From: Novakomyces olei
Taxonomy: Eukaryota > Ascomycota > Novakomycetes > Novakomycetales > Novakomycetaceae
Direction: 5' to 3'
Length of the DNA: 64,000 nucleotides
NCBI GenBank assembly: GCA_016906335.1
Contig: JADEYG010000003.1
Coordinates: 744,001-808,000, forward strand
Shown: positions 1 to 9,553 of the stretch, in pieces
Numbering within the stretch: the first letter of the stretch is position 1
Layout of the letters: each line of letters starts with the position of its first letter
Notes under the pieces: generated by a model
What the model was told of the DNA's origin: nothing
Database searches by the model: none
What the model saw: only the letters and a program-made list of their open reading frames with translations
Translations under genes and position numbers: made by a program

Positions 1-423
1 CGATACCTCTAGAATGGCCGATAAGGGCCCACGGCCAATAATCAAACTCTTCGACTAAATAGTCGAGTACACGATCGATATCATCCAAATCATCCTGATA
101 TTAGACGGAGTACAGCGGCCTTACACTAATAAATCTTGGAGAATCAACGTCTTTGTCTGTTGACTCCCCACAGCCACGAAAGTCTAGGCGCACAGAGTCG
201 ATACCAAGCTGCTGCGCCAGCATTCGCTGGTAGCAGTAATCCTTGTGTCCACTAGAATACGTTAATTACCCCACACTGGAAGAATATTGCGGCAGCCTTA
301 CGCATGGCCGTGGCATATTACAGCCAACTTGGAGGCAGGCCGACGAAATTGTGTGTTTTGCTCGAGTATACACACTATTCGTTGGCCATTGGCACCCGCG
401 ATCTCGACGCGCGTCGATACCAT
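1..423 (-). CDS. alpha/beta hydrolase, 3' part cut off by the window edge
   Basis: This is a cytosolic-type serine hydrolase of the alpha/beta fold; the substrate is unknown. Exons are 302-423, 125-251 and 1-94 (continuing out of the window), joined by introns of 50 and 30 nt with phases that close. The protein starts MVSTRVEIAGANGQ. It shows an oxyanion-type HG motif (ICHGHAGHKD), the DFRGCGEST strand/turn typical of the family, and the nucleophile elbow GHSRG near the window edge. The catalytic Asp and His would lie outside the window. The start is the first ATG in frame, at 421-423. The family assignment is strong. A more exact function (esterase, lipase or thioesterase) cannot be given. 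Confidence 0.85.
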
Positions 424-683
424 ACCGTCATGTGATTGAAGTCGTTACTGTAGGCAATATATTGTATGTCGAAATGAATTATTTATACGCAAATTATCTA
501 GAAGATTATTGTTATTATTATTATTATTATTATTCTTTTCTTTTCTTCTTCATCTACTAGCATGCTAATGGTCGCCATGGGCGATCAGAGACTGTATGGA
601 CCCGATCCGAACAAACCCAAATCATCAATGTCATAGGATTGGATAAGGCTATGTAAATTGACCTAAACTCGACGTCTTTCTGA

Positions 684-1195
684 CTACGGCCGGCCTATAA
701 TCATAATTTGCAGCTCACACGCATCCAACTCAGACACTGGCCTCGTGTCGGATACTATCTTTCCACGAAGTAGCAGGCGCACGCTTGACGCAGGAACTGA
801 CAGCTCTGAAGCCGCTTGCTTTTTAATTTCTGCAGCAGTTGCTTGGCTGTCGACCGCCAATTGCAGTCTAGTTTGGGGCGGTCGTAGTAGTCGTGCGTTA
901 ATTGTGACTAGTTTCAATTAGCCGTAGCAAATCATAATATATACCTTTATCGGACTGGAGAGAGCCCTCAGACGCGGCCGGCTGGTCGGGGTTTGTAGAT
1001 CCTGTTGACGTGTATGCAAAGTCTGGCAGCGGCGCTAGTCCTGCCTGCTTATTAGCTGTAAATTAGTGTAAATATGCCTACCCCAACTGCAGACCAGTCT
1101 ACTTCTTCAGGTGCTTTTTTAAAAGTATCGTTATAAATAAGACGCCGACGGCCAAGAGCAGCAAGGCTCTGGCGCACAAACGCTGATTCTTCCAT
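684..1195 (-). CDS. small ubiquitin-like domain protein
   Basis: This 145-aa protein ends in a ubiquitin-like fold. Exons are 1082-1195, 945-1044 and 684-907, with two introns of exactly 37 nt. The first 70 residues begin MEESAFVRQS and are followed by a Pro/Ser/Thr-rich linker. The second half, from VTINARLLRPP, reads like a ubiquitin beta-grasp: two N-terminal strands, the helix TAAEIKKQAASEL, then the strand VRLLLRGKIV. It ends IMIIGRP, so there is no C-terminal Gly-Gly and it is probably not a conjugated modifier. A Get5/UBL4-like or other adaptor role is possible, but I do not recognise the ortholog. It diverges from the folate synthase gene across a 247-bp spacer. Confidence 0.75.
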
Positions 1196-1281
1196 TGCGC
1201 CTAGTGATAATGTGATGGCTGTATTTCATGCACGTCACTTTTCGTATGAGGACGTAATAAAAGCGGACATGTAATTGTCTT

Positions 1282-1282
1282 T

Positions 1283-1355
<73 letters not shown>
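1282..1355. repeat. (TTTA)n tetranucleotide array, about 18 copies
   Basis: This is an uninterrupted TTTA array ending in TTGA variants. It lies in the short divergent spacer (1196-1442) between the ubiquitin-like gene and the folate synthase gene. Apart from the array the spacer is AT-rich and shows no further recognisable element. Confidence 0.95.
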
Positions 1356-1357
<2 letters not shown>

Positions 1358-1442
1358 TTGATTGATTATATCCCTATTATTCATTATCAGATCAATCAGA
1401 AAATTGATCTCCAATGCGTCATCAGTTTGAGTGCATGAACTT

Positions 1443-2648
1443 ATGATCAAACCCGGGCTGCAGCGGATCACCAAGCTGCTTTCAGCTCTTGGTGATCCGC
1501 ACAATAGTTATCGCATAATACATGCAGCGGGAACGAATGGCAAAGGCTCAGTGTGCGCTTACACGTCTAGTATTCTTGACCGTGCTCAAATAGCTCACGG
1601 CCGTTTCACGAGCCCGCATCTCGTTCACAGATGGGATTGTATCCATGTGAACGGGGGTGCTGTATCAGAGGCAGACTTTAATCGTCAAGAGCGCCTTGTG
1701 AAAACTTGCAATGAATCTGAAGGCATTAATGCCTCGGAATTTGAAGTATTAACGGCAACAGCGTTTTTATTGTTCCGTGAGCAACGTGTAAAGATCGCGG
1801 TCATAGAGGCCGGCCTTGGGGGTACGCTAGATGCCACTAATGTCGTCAGTCCGTTGGTAACGATTATCACTAAAGTCTCGCTGGACCATACGGATTTTCT
1901 CGGTCCAACTTTACAGAGCATTGCGCAGCACAAAGTGGGTATCATGAAACCACGAGTGCCCTGTATAATTGACGCAACAAACTCTGACGCAGTGTTGACA
2001 TTAGCACGGGAACGCGCTTCTGCTTTGAACTCTACCCTTGTGGAAGTGAAAGCAGACGGAAGCGATTATAGGGCTTCTGATGGAAATCAGTATCAAATCC
2101 GTCCGCAGCTACGTGGCTCGTACCAGCTGCAAAATGCTGGCTGTGCATTAGAGGCGGCCATTATGATTCGTCGCGATGGCTTTGATATCAGTCAGCTAGA
2201 CGTAGAGGCTGGTATTTCCCTAGCAAAATGGCCTGGAAGGCTTTCCCAGTATTCAATGCAAGAACTCGGGTTCAAGGGAGATGGAGTCGTGGTCGTTGAT
2301 GGGGCTCACAACGTGGACGCTGCTAAATCTTTAGGAGAGTATTGCAAGGCCTCTGGTGGCCGAGCATTCATACTGGCATTCTCCGCAACAAAGGATTATA
2401 GAAGTATGGTGCAGGCGCTATTACAGCCGGGTGATACTGTACATGTTGTAGAGTTCTCTCCCGTGGAAGGCATGCCGTGGGTTAAACCAGCCAGTGTTGA
2501 TGAATTAGTGGAAACTATTCCTGGAGCAATTCCCTGTGCCTCGCTGGACGAGGCCTTAAAGAGCGCTGTGCAGAAAAGCACGTGCGTTGTCGTAGCAGGC
2601 AGCTTGTACTTGGTGGCCGATTTTTATCGGGCTTTCCCCCTAGTTTGA
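1443..2648 (+). CDS. FOL3: dihydrofolate synthase (FolC/FPGS family)
   Basis: The protein joins glutamate to dihydropteroate (and possibly to folates) using ATP, the last step of dihydrofolate synthesis. It is a single exon of 401 aa, a normal length for fungal Fol3. The Mur-ligase P-loop AGTNGKGS lies at about residues 29-36, followed by TSPHL, the EAGLGGTLDATN block and DHTDFLG, all landmarks of the family. The C-terminal domain contains VVVDGAHN, the usual FolC motif. The start at 1443 gives the expected short N-terminus before the P-loop. Two earlier ATGs (1414 and 1434) are out of frame and soon hit a stop. Dihydrofolate synthase is more likely than a mitochondrial folylpolyglutamate synthase because no presequence is seen. 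Confidence 0.93.
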   Translation: MIKPGLQRITKLLSALGDPHNSYRIIHAAGTNGKGSVCAYTSSILDRAQIAHGRFTSPHLVHRWDCIHVNGGAVSEADFNRQERLVKTCNESEGINASEFEVLTATAFLLFREQRVKIAVIEAGLGGTLDATNVVSPLVTIITKVSLDHTDFLGPTLQSIAQHKVGIMKPRVPCIIDATNSDAVLTLARERASALNSTLVEVKADGSDYRASDGNQYQIRPQLRGSYQLQNAGCALEAAIMIRRDGFDISQLDVEAGISLAKWPGRLSQYSMQELGFKGDGVVVVDGAHNVDAAKSLGEYCKASGGRAFILAFSATKDYRSMVQALLQPGDTVHVVEFSPVEGMPWVKPASVDELVETIPGAIPCASLDEALKSAVQKSTCVVVAGSLYLVADFYRAFPLV

Positions 2649-2779
2649 GCTGGAATCATAATACTAATTTTATATTATTATTATTATTATTGGTATTGGT
2701 ATTAATATTAATTTAATAAATTCTTCATTAATCATAGTGCTATGTGTAACGATAATCACTGTCTCCGAGGATACAAGTC

Positions 2780-3587
2780 CTAGTCTAGCCGCCGCAAGAG
2801 ATACTCGACCTCGACCTGCCTGGTCAAGGGAATGACCCAGTCGCGGTAGAGGTCAACGACTATCTGCGGGTCCAGTTTCCCAGGCGCGTCCTCGTCCGAG
2901 GCTAAAGGATCCCGACCATAGTTACGGGCCTTGACATATAAGCGCTTGAGCAGCTTTGCCTCCACTTCGGGCTTTGTAATCGCCGCTTCCAGCGCGGCAA
3001 TATTGCGCTCACGTATTAGCTGGGAAAAGTGCTCTGTTTCAGTCAAGAATTTGACTTCTGCCACAAACTTTCCAAAATGAATTCGTCGCGAGAGAGCCTG
3101 CAGGCAGTTCACATCGCACACGGCGGCAGACCCATAGTTTTCCCTCCGCTCACCGCGATCTGGTCCACTCGGGCAGATTGCAGGCACTATATGGTTAATG
3201 TAAAACTGCTTAATTTCCGCGTTAGCATTCACATTATCCCGTTTCACGAGCTCCGGGTAGTCGAGAGCAGCGATGATTGGCTCTGACAAATCAGAGGTAA
3301 AAGGGTACTCGTCCGGTGACGTGTACCGACGGATCTTTGCTTGTAAAGTTCAGTAGACTGCAATTGCTGACGCGTAACATACCATGAACATTTTCTGACT
3401 CGTGGAGAAGCCAATCGAGGAAAGAGCCGCCATAGTCTGGCAGCACTGCGCCGGGCGCGTAGATTGAGGCATTGACAGGGAACTGTGCGCGCTCAATAAG
3501 ACTAAATATGATTGTGTCTTCTTGCCGGATAAGCGCGTATCGAATATTATCCAAGTCGAGCGCGTGCGACCGGTCTAGTAGATCCAT
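2780..3587 (-). CDS. ARO7: chorismate mutase
   Basis: The protein converts chorismate to prephenate, the branch point to Phe and Tyr, in the cytosol. Exons are 3383-3587 and 2780-3339 with a 43-nt intron, giving 254 aa, the size of yeast Aro7. It is all-helical with the expected landmarks: LDNIRYALIRQEDTIIFSLIER near the N-terminus, a middle KIRRYTSPDEYPF block, and the C-terminal RQVEVEYLLRRLD helix. It also has the regulatory-domain style segment between them, so it is the eukaryotic AroQ type that in yeast is activated by Trp and inhibited by Tyr. It converges on the folate synthase gene (131 bp between stops). Both enzymes sit downstream of chorismate metabolism, which may be coincidence. 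Confidence 0.95.
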
Positions 3588-4680
3588 TGCTAGTCATGGA
3601 CAAGATTGGTTTGACAAGATTGGTCAATTAGCGCAGCGCAGTTCTTATCACTATATCGCAAATATTATAGGGATACGCGTGAAGAAGGGCGCTTTGTAGG
3701 CGAAATGTGATTTAATTATAAGGCGGTGGAGAATAAGCGTAGAAAAAGGTGTCGAAAAAGGTGTAGAAAAAGGTGTAGAAAAGGGCGTAGAAAAAGGTGT
3801 AGAAAAGGGCGTAGAAAAGGCGGTAGAAAATGGCGTAGAAAAGGCGGTAGAAAATGGTGTAGAAAAGGCGGTAGAAAAAGGCGATAGATAAGGGGCGCAT
3901 GCGTTTGTGAAAACAGTCTTTCTTTATTTTCCTGCTTTATCATTTCGTATATGAACAAGTTATCGTATACACATTGCTGTACAATGGCCAATGTGTCCAA
4001 TGTGTATGTATGTGTGCACAAAAGATTACGCCAACAAGCACAAGGAATCCAGAAAGCACGAATATTGATTAATATAGGGTAAATGTGCGAATACGCTCCT
4101 ACCAGCGCCGCCGCAGTGCATAAGTAGTACCTTTTCGTAGGGTTTGTGACAATTTATGTCATACTTGTCTGCACCCAGCATTGCTTGTGCAAAGAACATG
4201 CAAGCGTAAAAATGCGTATACGCGGACAAACCGCCTCTCATCGACAATCACCGTAATACTGTGACGGTGTTGTTTCAGCGGCGGCTGATAACGGGAACAA
4301 GTGTGCCGCTGTTCTCAATCAGCATCCAATTTGAGGGCACAAGCGTTCGAGACTCGATAGAGGTTTGGCTCTTTGTTCTGGTAGCTTTGGTCTTGAATAG
4401 TAGAGTATTTATTATTACCAATATTTTTGGGAGAGTACTATACACAGATCTTTGTTGCACGACCAGCCTGCCGACACGATTACAGCCTCAATCGGCCTTG
4501 CATTCTCGGGATAACGGACGTATAACACGGTCTGTACGATTTGGGAGTGGCTGCTTTACGTGTTGATTTGGTGTGGAACATCGGAATTGGTAGACAAGCA
4601 AGTTTGGTGGCCGTGACGAGTCTGATTCTCACTGCCACCAGAAACTGTCCTTGAACGCTGCCACGTGTTGAATGGCCGCG
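3588..4680. other. 1.1-kb divergent spacer between ARO7 and CDC55
   Basis: No convincing gene was found here. Open frames on either strand lack an ATG in a sensible position or run through the minisatellite. The left part holds the 12-bp minisatellite listed separately. A CACGTG E-box core lies at about 4661, just before the CDC55 start, and could be a regulatory site. The rest is AT-rich without a recognisable RNA gene. Confidence 0.6.
3739..3882. repeat. 12-bp minisatellite, about 12 imperfect copies
   Basis: The unit is close to GTAGAAAAAGGT, with variants GTAGAAAAGGCG and GTAGAAAATGGC, arranged head to tail. Because the unit is a multiple of three, several frames stay open through it; this explains the Phe/Leu/Tyr-rich frames on the minus strand. 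Confidence 0.92.
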
Positions 4681-6506
4681 ATGGAGAAGAATTGGAAATT
4701 TGCCCAGTATGAACACCATTTAGCGCTCTATAAGATTTGTGCTAACTCGGTAAAGATGCTTTGGTGACAAGGATGACGAGGAGGATATCACGGAAGGTAA
4801 ATGGCCATTTTATAGAATACGGTTATTAATCTTGTACTTGAAGCCGATATTATAAGCACTGTTCAGTTTGATCAGTCGGGTGATTATTTGGCCACAGGTG
4901 ATAAGGGAGGCCGTGTGGTGTTATTCGAAAGGAATCACACGGTATGTGGCTTCAAGCCTGGTTTTTAATTTCAATCTCTCTGACTCGCCCTTAGAAACGA
5001 GGATGTGAGTACCGGTTCTACGGTGAATTCCAGTCTCATGAACCTGAATTCGACTATTTAAAATCGCTCGAGATAGAGGAGAAAATCAATAAGATCAAAT
5101 GGTGTCGTCGGTCCAACAAGGCGCATTGCCTGCTTACCACAAATGGTACGCAAGCCTCGTTGTTTCCCGTCTTTTTGTTTTGTTTTTGTCCGTTTTAGCC
5201 TTTTGTCTGTCTAACAAGTGTGTCTAGACAAAACTATAAAGCTCTGGAAAGTGTACGACAAGGGCATCCGGGTTGTGGCGGAGAATAACTTGAGCGATGG
5301 TGCACATAATTTTGATCCGTTAGATCCCGCTACTCTCAGACTACCACGAACAAGTCTACACGACACGATTGTTCACCCAACACTAAAAAAATCTTACGCT
5401 AATGCACACGCTTATCACATCAATTCTATCAGCGTGAACTCTGACGATGAAACTTATCTTTCCGCTGACGATTTACGCATTAATCTTTGGAATATGGAAA
5501 TACAGAATCAGTGCTTCAGTGAGTTTGGCAGCCTTACAGCTCTTTATTTTTTACTGTTATTTTCATTGTTAAATTTATTCAATACTATTTTCATGGGAAA
5601 AAGTTGGATTAAGTCTAGCTCTGTTCCTTCATCCTGTTCTCGTTTGTTGCTAATTGTCAGACATTGTTGATATAAAGCCAGTAAACATGGAAGAGTTGAC
5701 AGAGGTTATTACATCAGCAGAGTTTCATCCTACTGCTTGCAATCTGTTTATATATAGCACGAGCAAAGGAACTATTAAACTCGGCGATATGAGAGAATCT
5801 GCATTGTGTGACACACAGGCCAAACGTATGATATGATCGTTTCCTTGTAAAATACTAATTTTACAATAGTATTTGAACCTGAAGAGGAAGACCCCGAATC
5901 TAAATCTTTCTTTCACGAAATTATATCATCTATCTCTGATGCGAAATTCTCGAGCGATGGCCGATACATGGTCTCACGAGACTTCATGACGCTTAAAATA
6001 TGGGATGTCAACATGGAACGGCGTCCGTTAAAGACGATTAATATGCAACAATATCTACGGCCAAAGTTGTGTGATTTATATGACAATGACTGCATCTTTG
6101 ACAAGTTTGAGTGCACATTTTCAGGCGATGGCAAAAGCGTTTTGTCAGGTTCATATGGGAACAATTTAATGATATACCCGTCTGATCCCAACGTCGATGC
6201 AATGGAAAACGAGGTTATTTTGCAGGCTGATAAATCGGCATTTAAGGCTAAAAAGATCGCTGGTGTCGGGGGTGGACGCAATACTGCCGCATTTAACAAT
6301 GCTCAGAATGGTTATGGCGGTGGATCAGCCCTGATGGATCCTCAGCGGCTTGACTATGGAAAAAAGATTCTGCACGCAAGCTGGCACCCCTACGAAAATT
6401 CTATAGCAATTGCAGCTACAAATAATGTATGTGTTTATTTGTTTATTTTTGTTTTATCCTTTACTCGAGTGCTAATTGGCAGCTGTTCATATTTTCAACG
6501 CTTTGA
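4681..6506 (+). CDS. CDC55: protein phosphatase 2A regulatory B (PR55) subunit
   Basis: This is the WD40 B subunit that targets PP2A in mitosis and stress signalling. Eight exons were joined: 4681-4706, 4756-4796, 4844-4941, 4995-5145, 5228-5518, 5661-5825, 5870-6426 and 6483-6506, giving 450 aa, the expected family size. The N-terminus [19 protein letters not shown], the block [39 protein letters not shown], and the tail [22 protein letters not shown] are hallmark PR55 sequences. The last coding exon is only 24 nt. Introns range from 44 to 142 nt. This is the most intron-rich gene of the window. Confidence 0.97.
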
Positions 6507-7154
6507 ATGCACTGAAACGCTGGACGATAAACAATGTATAAAAGCGGTTAGAAAGTTGGGTTATGGTCAGTATGTAATTTTGTGCATTTGTGTAATCCTT
6601 TCTTCATCGCGTCGATTTTAATGCCAAAGCCCGAAACGCCCAGAATTTTGGCATCTGCTTTACTTTGCTTATGGACTGGTTGGATCATCCATTCCACATT
6701 TTTTGCCATTATTATTATTCATTTTCCCTCGTCCTTTTCAAATGGGATACCAATTTAAGCAGATCCCCTCGCAAGGTAAAGCTACTCTTTGCAGGATTCT
6801 AATCACAATTTGTTGGGTTCTCTATTGCTTTAGGCGCGACCGCCATTACGTTTTAGACGCACATTACTAGAAGATATAATATTTTCATCGTTCAAATGTT
6901 AGATCTCACATGGCATAAACCGCTCAACAGACATTGGGTAATTCAAATAAATTAGAAAATAAAACTGATAATAAAATTAGGCCAAAATTTCATTGTAGTT
7001 TTCTTGGTTTTTAATTTAGTTATACCAAATCATAGAGCTACTACCAAAAAAGTCGAAGCTTATTCAGACAATCACAAAGCAATAAATAAACCGCTGCAGC
7101 TCAAAGTAATACACAAAGGCCATGGTAATGGCTTAAATCCCATTTCTCTTTCAC
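6507..7154. other. spacer between CDC55 and MPO1 with unproven short frames
   Basis: Two short + frames contain hydrophobic stretches. One starts at 6621 (MPKPETPRILASALL..., 46 codons). Another, from about 6740, reads into a basic end (CFRRDRHYVLDAHY). I could not join them into a supported gene. The region otherwise serves as the 3' flank of two convergent genes. Confidence 0.4.
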
Positions 7155-7903
7155 TCACTCCTTTTTAGCCATCAGTTTTTCCTTTGCCAGAATTTCCTTC
7201 TTTCGCTTAGCACTGAGCCGTTGCAGCCTATCGTGCAAGTCCCGGCGATAACCGAGGCCAAACATGTACTCGAGAAAAACGAAAAATGGTGCAAGATAAA
7301 CGCTCTGAAAGAGATTGTCGAGAAGCGCAGGTTTACGGTGCTCTGCAAACCCGTGACCGACAAACTGCAAGATCCAAGATACAATATGTATAACAGCACA
7401 GCCATTAACGCTCGAGCGGACTCCATAAGTAGGGAACAGCCATAAGCGTCCAAGTGGTGCCGAGGCGAGTAGCGCAATTGTGTACAGCGACTTTTGTTAG
7501 AGGAAAAAAATAACAAATGTATAATTAAAAATAGAATTAAACTAAATTAAATAAACCAAATTAAACAAGACTAAATGAAAATGAAAATGAAATAAAATAA
7601 AATAAAATAAAATAAAATAAAATAAAATAAAACCTACACCTGCAAAAGGCTCCATTGCGATAGCTCCGAGCCCCCATAAGAGGGATACAAGGGTCGAGGG
7701 ATAAAGATCGATTCGGTACCCGAGTAGACTCGCGTACCTGTGCGCTCCGTACGCGTCAAGTATGTACTCAAAACTCAAAAGAATCAAAGGCACGCAAGCT
7801 GTGGAGAATGGATGAGCCGAGATTTGATAAGCAATCAAGCAATTATACCCATATGAATAGCCACATTGATTTTGTTTGAATGGTAAGCACCATAGAACGG
7901 CAT
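7155..7903 (-). CDS. MPO1: Mpo1-type 2-hydroxy fatty acid dioxygenase (DUF962)
   Basis: Yeast Mpo1 is an ER membrane, Fe(II)-dependent dioxygenase in the alpha-oxidation of 2-hydroxy fatty acids from phytosphingosine. Exons are 7849-7903, 7638-7798 and 7155-7490, giving 183 aa (yeast 174). The N-terminal block [16 protein letters not shown] matches the YHHNPKNVLIH region of the family. The C-terminal hallmark [18 protein letters not shown] is followed by a hydrophobic segment and a basic tail ending KLMAKKE. Four hydrophobic stretches are present. Intron 1 is 50 nt; intron 2 is 147 nt and contains an AAAAT array. The start is the ATG at 7901-7903, placed just before the conserved His block. 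Confidence 0.93.
7588..7632. repeat. (AAAAT)n array inside MPO1 intron 2
   Basis: About nine head-to-tail copies, read as ATTTT on the transcribed strand, lie just downstream of the 5' splice site (GTAGG) of the intron. Confidence 0.9.
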
Positions 7904-8119
7904 TTGCCTATCGAGCTATTTATTAACAAGCCTAATAATCTTTCATTCTTTTACCGTCAAAAGATCCATGTTGAGAAGTTGCGCAGTTGAGTGGAGAAGA
8001 TGGAGGCCGACGGTATTTGGCCATATTTATTTATATTATGATGTAGTCCGTATTGTATATCGTCTTATTGGTGTATTATTCCAAGTTGTACTAGTCCAAG
8101 TTGTATGTATTATTGATTA

Positions 8120-8346
8120 TTGTATTGTATTTATTGTATTTATTGTATTTATTGTATTTATTGTATTTATTGTATTTATTGTATTTATTGTATTTATTGT
8201 ATTTATTGTATTTATTGTATTTATTGTATTTATTGTATTTATTGTATTTATTGTATTTATTGTATTTATTGTATTTATTGTATTTATTGTATTTATTGTA
8301 TTTATTGTATTTATTGTATTTATTGTATTTATTGTATTTATTGTAT
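8120..8346. repeat. 9-bp array (TATTTATTG)n, about 25 copies, upstream of VPS26
   Basis: A very regular 9-bp array fills half of the divergent spacer 7904-8376 between MPO1 and VPS26. It ends only about 30 bp before the VPS26 start codon, so it must lie in the core promoter or the 5' leader. All six frames through it stay open as dipeptide or tripeptide repeats, which are not genes. Confidence 0.95.
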
Positions 8347-8376
8347 TATCGCACTTCTCCACGACTCGCACCCGCA

Positions 8377-9409
8377 ATGGCGTCGTACTTGTTCAAGTCG
8401 CCGGTGGATGTCGACATCCATCTCGATGGCGAAGACGAGCGGCAGCTTGTTGATATGAAAGTTGGAAGGGGCCGAAAAGAAAAAGCACCCTTATATCAGG
8501 ACGGCGAATCGGTAAAAGGCACGGTATGACTGGCCAAACATTTATTCGTCATCGCTAAACCCACAGATCGTTGTACGGCCAAAAGATGGTAAGCGTCTGG
8601 AGCACAATGGCATCAAAGTCCAGTTTATTGGCAGCATTGAGCTGTTTTCTGATCGGGGCAACCACTATGAGTTTCTTTCCCTCGTTCAAGAGCTGGCCTC
8701 CCCAGGCGAATTGAAGCACTCACAAACGTTTACCTTTGAGTTTAAAAACGTGGAGAAGCAATACGAAAGCTACCAGGGCATTAACGTTAAGCTTCGGTAT
8801 TTTGTGCGTGCTACAGTGGCCCGGCGTATGCCGGATATTGTCAGGGAAAAGGATATATGGGTGTACAGCTACAGAATGCCGCCCGAAACCAATAGCTCTA
8901 TAAAGATGGACGTTGGCATTGAAGATTGCTTGCACATTGAGTTTGAGTACTCGAAATCAAAATATCATTTGAAGGATGTTATCATCGGCAAGATTTACTT
9001 TTTGCTGGTACGGCTAAAGATAAAGCATATGGAGCTGAGCATTATCCGGAGGGAAACTACCGGTGCCGCTCCGAATCAGTACAATGAAAGCGAAACTATT
9101 ACACGATTCGAGTTGATGGACGGGAACCCTAATCGCGGAGAAACCATTCCCCTCCGACTCTTCTTGGGCGGGTTTGATCTGACTCCGACTTTTAGAGATG
9201 TAAACAAAAAGTTTTCCGTTCGGTATTACTTGAGTCTTATACTCGTGGATCAGGACCAGCGTCGCTACTTTAAACAGTCTGAGATTACTTTATGGCGGCA
9301 GCCAGAGCAATCGGCACTTGAACCGCCTCCGCCAGAGCAATCAGATCAAACTGACCAACGGCAGGTGGCAGATGATGATCATTCTGCAGATCAGACTGGC
9401 CAGGATTAG
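8377..9409 (+). CDS. VPS26: retromer subunit Vps26
   Basis: This arrestin-fold subunit of the retromer recycles cargo such as Vps10 and dipeptidyl aminopeptidases from endosome to Golgi. Exons are 8377-8523 and 8567-9409 with a 43-nt intron, giving 329 aa. Key matches are DVDIHLDGEDER, HNGIKVQFIGSIELFSDRGNHYEF in the first arrestin lobe, and ESYQGINVKLRYFVRATV, EYSKSKYHLKDVIIGKIYFLLVR and ETTGAAPNQYNESETI in the second. The C-terminal 30 residues are low complexity (Pro, Gln, Asp), as in other fungi. The start codon is the first ATG after the 9-bp array. Confidence 0.97.
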
Positions 9410-9553
9410 AGAGAGCGATTGAGCGGATTACAATGTAGCTTTAAATTTTCACTTTTATCCTCATGCAGGCCACATTCAAGCGCGTCTTTGTTACTATACA
9501 TCGTCATCTTTATAAAACAGGCCGTGCCATTATGGTCGCATAGTAGGGATACT

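Noticed and set aside
4026-4247. 73-codon minus-strand frame in the ARO7/CDC55 spacer
   Set aside because: It opens at a non-ATG codon, has no recognisable motif, and lies in a divergent promoter region.
4560-4640. GAATTGGTAGACAAGC resembling part of a leucine tRNA D arm
   Set aside because: No acceptor, anticodon or T stem can be formed around it.
8101-8529. Long open frames of repeated Ile-Val-Phe, Leu-Tyr or Cys-Ile-Tyr units
   Set aside because: They are translations of the 9-bp array before VPS26, open in every frame because the unit is divisible by three and lacks stops.
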